DNA from: Polynucleobacter sp.
Lineage (GTDB): Bacteria; Pseudomonadota; Gammaproteobacteria; Burkholderiales; Burkholderiaceae
Reading direction: 5' to 3'
DNA length: 40,930 nt
NCBI GenBank assembly: GCA_023254115.1
Contig: JALQYK010000016.1
Span: forward strand, 1-40,930
Shown: positions 36,078-40,930 of the stretch, one piece after another
Position numbering within the stretch: the first letter of the stretch is position 1
Layout: every line of letters starts with the position of its first letter
Position numbers and translations under genes: made by a program
The notes under the pieces: generated by a model
Told to the model about the DNA's origin: nothing
The model's database searches: none
The model's input: only the letters and a program-made list of their open reading frames with translations

Positions 36078-37567
36078 GTATGGAAAATTTTGCGCCTCTG
36101 ATGTTCTTGGGTTTGATACTCATCATGTTGATGGGTTTCCCTGTGGCGTTCTCTTTGGCCGCATTGGGCTTGATCTGTGGTTTCTTTGCCGTTGCTCAGG
36201 GCTGGTTCCCAATTAGCTTCATGTCTAATTTGCCATTAAATATTTTTGGCATTTTGTCGAATGACCTTTTGTTGGCAATTCCATTTTTTACATTAATGGG
36301 TGCTATCTTAGAAAAATGCGGCTTAGCTGAAGACATGCTGGAGTCGATGGGGCAGTTGTTTGGCTCTGTTCGTGGTGGCTTGGGTTATTCAGTGATCATT
36401 GTGGGCTTCATCTTGGGTGCAATCACAGGTACTGTGGCAGGCCAAGTGATTGCCATGGCAATGATTTCTTTGCCTGTGATGATGCGCTATGGGTACAACA
36501 TGCGTTACACCACCGGTGTACTCGCAGCCTCTGGAACAATCACGCAGTTAGTGCCGCCTTCATTGGTCTTGGTGGTGATGGCAGATCAGTTGGGTCGATC
36601 AGTAGGAGATATGTATAAGGGTGCTTGGGGCCCATCGATCCTACAAGTATGTTTATTTGTACTTTATACATTCTTGCTCTCGCGTATTCGACCTGGTGAT
36701 CTGCCAGCGATTCCTAAAGAGGCACGCACCCTCACGGGTTGGAAATTGTGGCGTACTTGCTTGCGAGGCATTATTCCTTCAGCTATTTTGATTTTTGCTG
36801 TTTTAGGCAGTATGGGTGGTTTGCCTGGCATCAATGTCGCGATTGCAACTCCAACTGAAGCAGGTGCGATGGGTGCCTTAGGTGCTTTTGTTCTGGCAGC
36901 AATACATGGGCGCCTCAATTGGCAAATCATCAAAGAAGGTATGACCAACACCATGCGTATTACTGCCATGGTGGTATTTATTCTGATTGGTTCGCGAGTT
37001 TTCTCACTGGTCTTCCAAGGGGTGGATGGTGGTGTTTGGATTGAGGGGATGCTCTCTAATCTGCCAGGTGGTCAGGTTGGTTTCTTGCTTGCGGTTAATG
37101 CATTTGTTTTCTTCTTGGCATTTTTCTTAGATTTCTTTGAGATAGCCTTCATCATCTTGCCTATGTTGGCGCCTGTTGCTGAGAAGATGGGTATTGATAT
37201 GGTTTGGTTTGGCGTGCTTCTCTGCGTGAATATGCAAACCAGTTTTATGCATCCACCATTTGGTTTCGCGCTCTTCTACTTGAGAGGCATATCAGATACC
37301 CTATTTAAGGGTAAATCAATCCCTAGAAAAATTGAATCAAGAGATATTTATTTAGGATCAATTCCTTGGGTGATTTTGCAATTACTGTTGGTTGTGATTG
37401 TGATTTTCTTCCCTCAAACAGTCACCATATTCTTGGATAAAAAAGAAGTTGTCGATCTAAATCAAATCAAGATTGAGATTGCACCAGAAGATGTTTTACA
37501 GGCGCCTCAATTGGATGATCAAAAAATGATGGATGATTTATTTAAAGTCACTCCAAGTAAAGAGTAA
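36074..37567 (+). CDS. dctM: TRAP transporter large permease (DctM)
   Basis: Main transmembrane, sodium-coupled subunit of the TRAP system. About 12-13 helices; FMSNLPLNIFGILSNDLLLAIPFFTLMGAILEKCGLAEDMLESMGQLFGSVRGGLGYSVIIVGFILGAITGTVAGQVIAMA and VVMADQLGRSVGDMYKGAWGPS are characteristic. 497 aa is longer than the usual ~430: a hydrophilic tail of ~55 residues (DKKEVVDLNQIKIEIAPEDVLQAPQLDDQKMMDDLFKVTPSKE) extends past the last helix. Large subunits of this length are typical of the TakM/2-oxo-acid-type group, in keeping with the TakP-like protein facing it. Confidence 0.92.
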   Translation: MSMENFAPLMFLGLILIMLMGFPVAFSLAALGLICGFFAVAQGWFPISFMSNLPLNIFGILSNDLLLAIPFFTLMGAILEKCGLAEDMLESMGQLFGSVRGGLGYSVIIVGFILGAITGTVAGQVIAMAMISLPVMMRYGYNMRYTTGVLAASGTITQLVPPSLVLVVMADQLGRSVGDMYKGAWGPSILQVCLFVLYTFLLSRIRPGDLPAIPKEARTLTGWKLWRTCLRGIIPSAILIFAVLGSMGGLPGINVAIATPTEAGAMGALGAFVLAAIHGRLNWQIIKEGMTNTMRITAMVVFILIGSRVFSLVFQGVDGGVWIEGMLSNLPGGQVGFLLAVNAFVFFLAFFLDFFEIAFIILPMLAPVAEKMGIDMVWFGVLLCVNMQTSFMHPPFGFALFYLRGISDTLFKGKSIPRKIESRDIYLGSIPWVILQLLLVVIVIFFPQTVTIFLDKKEVVDLNQIKIEIAPEDVLQAPQLDDQKMMDDLFKVTPSKE

Positions 37568-37582
37568 CAATCTCTAGATAAT

Positions 37583-37609
37583 AAAAAACCAGCCGAGGCT
37601 GGTTTTTTA
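37583..37609. terminator. Bidirectional terminator between dctM and takP-like gene
   Basis: Perfect 11-bp stem AAAAAACCAGC / GCTGGTTTTTT with loop CGAG. The A tract and T tract are part of the stem, so it can end transcription from either side: dctM on the plus strand (15 bases after its stop) and the binding-protein gene on the minus strand (48 bases after its stop). Confidence 0.9.
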
Positions 37610-37656
37610 TTGAGGGGTATCAATTAATTGGAGCCTCAATCGCTCAAATTACAGTT

Positions 37657-38739
37657 TTATAATTTTTGTGATTGCATGAAATTATCAAAGCTCATTTCTG
37701 AGAAGCGGAACCATAAGTTTTGATCGCGACGGAAGTTGCTAAAGTCTGCGTAGATCTTTTTCCAGCGTGGGTTCTTGTTGCTGAGCTCTGCATAGTAATC
37801 TTGAGAAACCTTGAAAGCTGCATCCATCACTGGTTTTGGTAAGCGATGTAAACGAACACCGTTAGCAACTAGTTCGCGAAGAGCGCTTGGGTTACGAGCA
37901 TCGTATCTAGCCATCACTTGAGTGTGTGCGTAATTGGCAGCCGTATCTAAAATTGCCTTGTACTCAGTCGAGAGGCTTTGATAGGCTTTGCTGTTTACGT
38001 ACAAGCTAAGTTGCGCGCCACCTTCCCAGAAGGCAGGGTAGTAGTAATTCTTTGCCACTTTATAAAGACCAAGCTTAAGGTCATCATAAGGGCCAATCCA
38101 CTCGGCTGCATCAATCGTACCTTTTTCAAGGGATTGATAGATTTCGCCAGCGGGTAAATTTTGTGGCACAACACCTAGTTGTTCCAAAATTTTTCCACCA
38201 AATCCGCCCACGCGGAATTTCAGACCCTTTAGGTCTTCAAGACCTTTCACTTCTTTTCGGAACCAGCCTCCCATTTGTGCGCCAGAATTGCCTAATGGAA
38301 AGTTCACCACGTTGTAGTTGGCGTAAAACTCGCGAGTTAGCTTAAGGCCGTTGCCGTCAAACATCCAAGCGTTTTGTTGGCGACAGTTAAGACCAAATGG
38401 AATGGCGCAATCAAATGCAAAGGTTTCGTCTTTGCCAAAGAAGTAATAGGCTGCTGTATGAGCGCACTCAACAGTTTCTTGTTGAACCGCATCTAATACG
38501 CCAAACGCAGGGACTAGTTCGCCAGCAGCATGTGTGCTGATGGTGAATTTCCCGCCAGATAACTCTTTTACTTTGGCAGCAAAAATTTCAGAACCGCCAA
38601 AAAGTGTTTCTAATGATTTTGGAAAGCTAGACGCTAAGCGCCATCTAATGGTGGCTCCTTGAGCGTGAACGACTGGTGCTGTACCTGTAGCTAGAATGCC
38701 AGCAAGACCTGTACCTGCAATGAATTTGCGACGATCCAT
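37657..38739 (-). CDS. TRAP transporter substrate-binding protein, TakP-like
   Basis: Periplasmic binding protein of the DctP family, 360 aa. A twin-arginine signal (MDRRKFIAGTGLAGILATGTAPVVHAQG) implies folded export by Tat. Core motifs: SSFPKSLETLFGGSEIFAAKVKELSGGKFTI, LKGLKFRVGGFGGKILEQLG (the Arg that holds the substrate carboxylate), and TIDAAEWIGPYDDLKLGLYKVAKNYYYPAFWEGG, which strongly recalls TakP (2-oxo-acid binding). GGAGAAA precedes the ATG. It starts 14 bp after folA on the same strand, yet is convergent to dctQM. Confidence 0.92.
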   Translation of the reverse strand: MDRRKFIAGTGLAGILATGTAPVVHAQGATIRWRLASSFPKSLETLFGGSEIFAAKVKELSGGKFTISTHAAGELVPAFGVLDAVQQETVECAHTAAYYFFGKDETFAFDCAIPFGLNCRQQNAWMFDGNGLKLTREFYANYNVVNFPLGNSGAQMGGWFRKEVKGLEDLKGLKFRVGGFGGKILEQLGVVPQNLPAGEIYQSLEKGTIDAAEWIGPYDDLKLGLYKVAKNYYYPAFWEGGAQLSLYVNSKAYQSLSTEYKAILDTAANYAHTQVMARYDARNPSALRELVANGVRLHRLPKPVMDAAFKVSQDYYAELSNKNPRWKKIYADFSNFRRDQNLWFRFSEMSFDNFMQSQKL

Positions 38740-38753
38740 GGTTTCTCCGTGTT

Positions 38754-39233
38754 TTAAAGTTTGCTGTTGTAGGTCACAAATGCATAAGCAAGTTGACCAT
38801 TGTTATGTTCTTCTCGAGCAACTTCTTCCCACATCATGTCATCAATATCTGGGAAGAATGCATCACCATCGACTTCCGTATCAACCTCGGTGATGATGAG
38901 TTTGTCGACATAAGCCAAAGCTTCGTCATAAATTTGTGCGCCACCGATGATGAAGGCTTTTTCAACACCTGAGCAAGCATCAATTGCATCTTCTAATGAT
39001 GTAAATGTCTCAGCACCTTCTGCTTTGAATTCTGGATTACGGCTCACCACAATATTGCGACGACCAGGTAGTGGGCGACCTAATGACAACCAAGTATTGC
39101 GTCCCATGATGATGGGGCAACCCAAGGTCGTGTTCTTGAAGTGTTTTAAATCTTCAGGAAGGTGCCAGGGAAGAGTGTTGTTAACGCCAATCACACCATT
39201 TTTTGCGCGCGCAACAATGATTGCTAATTCCAC
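38754..39233 (-). CDS. folA: Dihydrofolate reductase
   Basis: NADPH-dependent reduction of dihydrofolate, needed to recycle the product of ThyA. IIVARAKNGVIGVNNTLPWHLPEDLKHFKNTTLG (with the catalytic acid in LPEDLKHF), MGRNTWLSLGRPLPGRRNIVVSRN, and FIIGGAQIYDEAL identify it. 159 aa. Start is GTG with AAGGAA about six bases upstream. It follows thyA by 9 bp and precedes the TakP-like gene by 14 bp. Confidence 0.97.
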   Translation of the reverse strand: MELAIIVARAKNGVIGVNNTLPWHLPEDLKHFKNTTLGCPIIMGRNTWLSLGRPLPGRRNIVVSRNPEFKAEGAETFTSLEDAIDACSGVEKAFIIGGAQIYDEALAYVDKLIITEVDTEVDGDAFFPDIDDMMWEEVAREEHNNGQLAYAFVTYNSKL

Positions 39234-39242
39234 AGTGATTCC

Positions 39243-40037
39243 TTAAACCGCTACAGGAGCTTTGATAGGGTCGTGGTGTTGGTAACCAACCAGCTCAAAG
39301 TCCTCGTATTCGTAATCAAAAATAGATGCTGGTTTGCGGCGGATGGCTAATTGTGGCAATTGCAATGGTTCACGTGACAGTTGCAAATTCACTTGATCCA
39401 TGTGGTTTGAGTACAAGTGGCAGTCTCCACCTGTCCAAATAAATTCACCAGGTGTTAAGCCTGCTTGCTGGGCAATCATGTGTGTGAGCAACGCGTAGCT
39501 AGCAATATTAAATGGCACGCCTAAGAAAATATCAGCACTGCGCTGATACAGTTGGCAAGACAACTTACCATCAGCCACATAAAACTGAAAGAATGCGTGA
39601 CAGGGTGGTAGTGCCATGCGTGGAATCTCTGCCACGTTCCAGGCAGAGACGATTAGACGACGTGAATCAGGGTTATTTTTAATCTGATCCATTAATTGAC
39701 TAATTTGATCGACGTGTTCGCCATTCGGCGCTGGCCATGAACGCCACTGGTAACCGTAAATGGGACCTAACTCACCATCTTCCTTGGCCCATTCATCCCA
39801 AATACTCACACCACGTTCTTTTAACCAGTTGTTATTGGTGCTGCCTTGCAAAAACCAAAGCAATTCAATAATGATTGATTTGAGATGTAGCTTTTTGGTG
39901 GTAACGACCGGAAAGCCTTGTTGTAGGTCAAAGCGCATTTGATGGCCAAAGACTGAAACAGTACCTGTGCCGGTGCGATCAGATTTATGAGTGCCATTAG
40001 CTAAGACATGGCGCATGAGGTCTAAATATTGCTTCAT
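39243..40037 (-). CDS. thyA: Thymidylate synthase
   Basis: Makes dTMP from dUMP with methylene-tetrahydrofolate. Folate/dUMP motifs: [51 protein letters not shown], the catalytic Cys in [34 protein letters not shown], and [14 protein letters not shown]. 264 aa is the E. coli-like length. TAGAAT lies exactly six bases before the ATG and there is no Shine-Dalgarno, so it is likely leaderless, although an ABC ATPase gene ends only 19 bp upstream on the same strand. Confidence 0.98.
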   Translation of the reverse strand: MKQYLDLMRHVLANGTHKSDRTGTGTVSVFGHQMRFDLQQGFPVVTTKKLHLKSIIIELLWFLQGSTNNNWLKERGVSIWDEWAKEDGELGPIYGYQWRSWPAPNGEHVDQISQLMDQIKNNPDSRRLIVSAWNVAEIPRMALPPCHAFFQFYVADGKLSCQLYQRSADIFLGVPFNIASYALLTHMIAQQAGLTPGEFIWTGGDCHLYSNHMDQVNLQLSREPLQLPQLAIRRKPASIFDYEYEDFELVGYQHHDPIKAPVAV

Positions 40038-40049
40038 GGAAAGATTCTA
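40038..40049 (-). promoter_or_regulatory. Predicted leaderless promoter -10 of thyA
   Basis: Minus-strand TAGAAT (40044-40049), six bases (CTTTCC), then ATG. It would start a thyA-folA-binding-protein transcript. -35 unclear. Confidence 0.5.
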
Positions 40050-40056
40050 CTATTAG

Positions 40057-40740
40057 TTATTTGCTAAAAGTGACAACGTGATCAGCCACTATTTTGATAC
40101 CAATTTTTTCACCGATAGCATGGTCGTGATGACTTGGCACCATGGTTAAAAGTTCTTGCCCAGAATCTAATTTGACGGTGTATAAAAAATCACCGCCTCT
40201 AAAGGCCTTTGTTAAAACTTCGGCTTGTAAAGTGCTGTCGTCGTCATGCACGATATCGTCAGCACGTAGCAATACATCGACTTGTTCGCCTGGTAAGCCA
40301 TAGCTCGATTGTGGCAAAGGAAGGGTGCCTAATTCGATTTCTACAGCAGGACCTGGACGCGTGACGCCAGGCACAAATACGCCGTAGCCAACAAAGCTCG
40401 CTACAAAGCGACTGGCTGGGCGGTGATAGAGGTTATAGGCGCTATCCCATTGCACCAAGCGACCATCGACCATCACGCCAATATCATCTGCAATCGCAAA
40501 GGCTTCAAATTGATCATGCGTGACCAATAGAGCAGTCGTACCGTTGGCTTTTAGGATGTCTCTGATCTCGCCAGCCAAGCGCTCGCGTAAATCCACATCT
40601 AAATTAGAGAAGGGTTCATCTAATAGTAACAACTCTGGTTCTGGCGCCATTGCTCGAGCCAGTGCCACGCGTTGTTGTTGACCGCCTGATAATTCATGGG
40701 GGTAACGAGAGCCAACATTTTTAAGGCCAACAGCCTCCGC
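40057..40740 (-). CDS. ABC transporter ATP-binding protein (FbpC/PotA-like), 5' end missing
   Basis: C-terminal two-thirds of an importer ATPase. Reading past the track start (a GTG that is really Val in the signature) extends the frame to EAVGLKNVGSRYPHELSGGQQQRVALARAMAPEPELLLLDEPFSNLD: signature LSGGQ, Walker B LLLLDEPFSNLD and the switch His in LLVTHDQFEAF. A TOBE-like domain follows (VDVLLRADDIV). The residue pattern resembles Fe(III)-type FbpC. Homology stops at about 40735-40740; upstream codons (CIKPRARP then a stop) do not fit, and Walker A is missing. I interpret this as a chimeric junction, not a natural truncation. Confidence 0.85.
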   Translation of the reverse strand, partial: AEAVGLKNVGSRYPHELSGGQQQRVALARAMAPEPELLLLDEPFSNLDVDLRERLAGEIRDILKANGTTALLVTHDQFEAFAIADDIGVMVDGRLVQWDSAYNLYHRPASRFVASFVGYGVFVPGVTRPGPAVEIELGTLPLPQSSYGLPGEQVDVLLRADDIVHDDDSTLQAEVLTKAFRGGDFLYTVKLDSGQELLTMVPSHHDHAIGEKIGIKIVADHVVTFSK

Positions 40741-40840
40741 TGGCGCACGCGGCTTGATACAAGGTGCATTCGGTTACGACAACAATCACCCACAGTTTGA
40801 AGAGCTGCGTGATGAATTTTTAAGTAATTACGAAAAAAAT
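40733..40840 (+). pseudogene. Internal fragment of phosphoglycolate phosphatase (gph), out of context
   Basis: The plus strand reads ASAGARGLIQGAFGYDNNHPQFEELRDEFLSNYEKN, which matches the cap-domain region of betaproteobacterial Gph (HAD family; typical pattern LRP-x-x-SAGARGL ... FE-LR-EFL-NYE). There is no start codon, no N-terminal DxDGT motif, and the frame runs into a stop at 40871 after a few unrelated residues. It is flanked by unrelated coding pieces on both sides, so it is probably a chimeric insert in the assembly. Confidence 0.7.
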
Positions 40841-40930
40841 ATTTTCTTTGTTAGCTATTGTGGCATTATTTAACTCATGTCAGCAAGATATTCAAACTAA
40901 TACACCAGCATTTCAAGCAAAACTTAATGA
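40833..40930 (+). CDS. N-terminal fragment of a Bacteroidota-type lipoprotein, start codon replaced
   Basis: The frame reads KKIFSLLAIVALFNSCQQDIQTNTPAFQAKLN and runs off the window. It is a lipoprotein signal peptide with Cys after FNS, followed by a sequence resembling small Flavobacteriia lipoproteins (a D-x-x-TNTPAFQAKLND pattern, as in DUF6252-like proteins). The codon where Met is expected is ACG (40830-40832), as if the true ATG were lost at a junction inside GAAAAAAAT. Strong AT bias differs from the rest of the window. Confidence 0.65.

Noticed and set aside
40737-40930. A novel hybrid gene or horizontal transfer at the right end
   Set aside because: Three unrelated fragments, none with a start, joined at short shared sequences and in opposite orientation are better explained by assembly or amplification chimerism.
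1-40930. CRISPR arrays, tRNA/rRNA genes, insertion sequences, integrases or prophage genes
   Set aside because: I looked for regular repeats, cloverleaf-like segments, transposase or integrase motifs and found none; gaps between genes are all under about 160 bp.

Overview
The window reads as a core-chromosome segment of a freshwater betaproteobacterium of the order Burkholderiales, most like Polynucleobacter. This is inferred from gene order (ompA-gyrA-serC-pheA-hisC-tyrA-aroA-cmk-rpsA-ihfB-lapAB-hldA-hldD-comEA-cysM), small compact genes, moderate AT-richness and the TRAP transporter, not from a database search. Coding density is very high: no gap between genes exceeds 300 bases, and I see no rRNA, tRNA, CRISPR array, insertion sequence or prophage.

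Layout. (1) 31-9743: ompA is divergent from gyrA, which leads an overlapping run serC-pheA-hisC-tyrA-aroA-cmk (serine/PLP and aromatic amino-acid synthesis). (2) 9853-15413: rpsA, ihfB, lapA, lapB and the ADP-heptose genes hldA-hldD, so translation, nucleoid architecture and LPS supply lie together. (3) 15505-19157: a ComEA-like protein, cysM, an MltB-type lytic transglycosylase and a histone-deacetylase-fold hydrolase. (4) 19314-24604: an acyl-CoA oxidation module of acyl-CoA synthetase, EtfB, EtfA and a large acyl-CoA dehydrogenase. (5) 24680-25654: two small envelope proteins. (6) 25733-27844: the rpsP-rimM-trmD-rplS ribosome and tRNA operon. (7) 27954-35513: CoA-pyrophosphatase Nudix, CobD/AmpE-like protein, rsgA, Ste24-type protease, orn, AEC transporter, an orphan DinJ/RelB-like antitoxin, mog and tldE. 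(8) 35526-38739: TRAP permeases DctQ/DctM facing a TakP-like binding protein, which itself sits at the end of a thyA-folA operon. (9) 40057 to the end: a truncated ABC ATPase followed by what looks like an assembly or amplification chimera.

The most unusual signals are not new genes. First, eight genes on both strands have a TANNNT -10-like hexamer exactly 6 nt before the ATG and no Shine-Dalgarno, which predicts transcription starting at the A of the start codon (leaderless mRNA). Second, two rho-independent terminators lie inside the coding sequence of the convergent neighbour (cysM's in mltB, mog's in the dinJ-like gene). Third, the last ~200 bases join three unrelated pieces: ABC ATPase (-), a phosphoglycolate phosphatase fragment (+), and the signal peptide of a Bacteroidota-type lipoprotein (+). 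The two joints fall on short stretches that fit both sides. I found no convincing novel defence, secondary-metabolite or mobile system.
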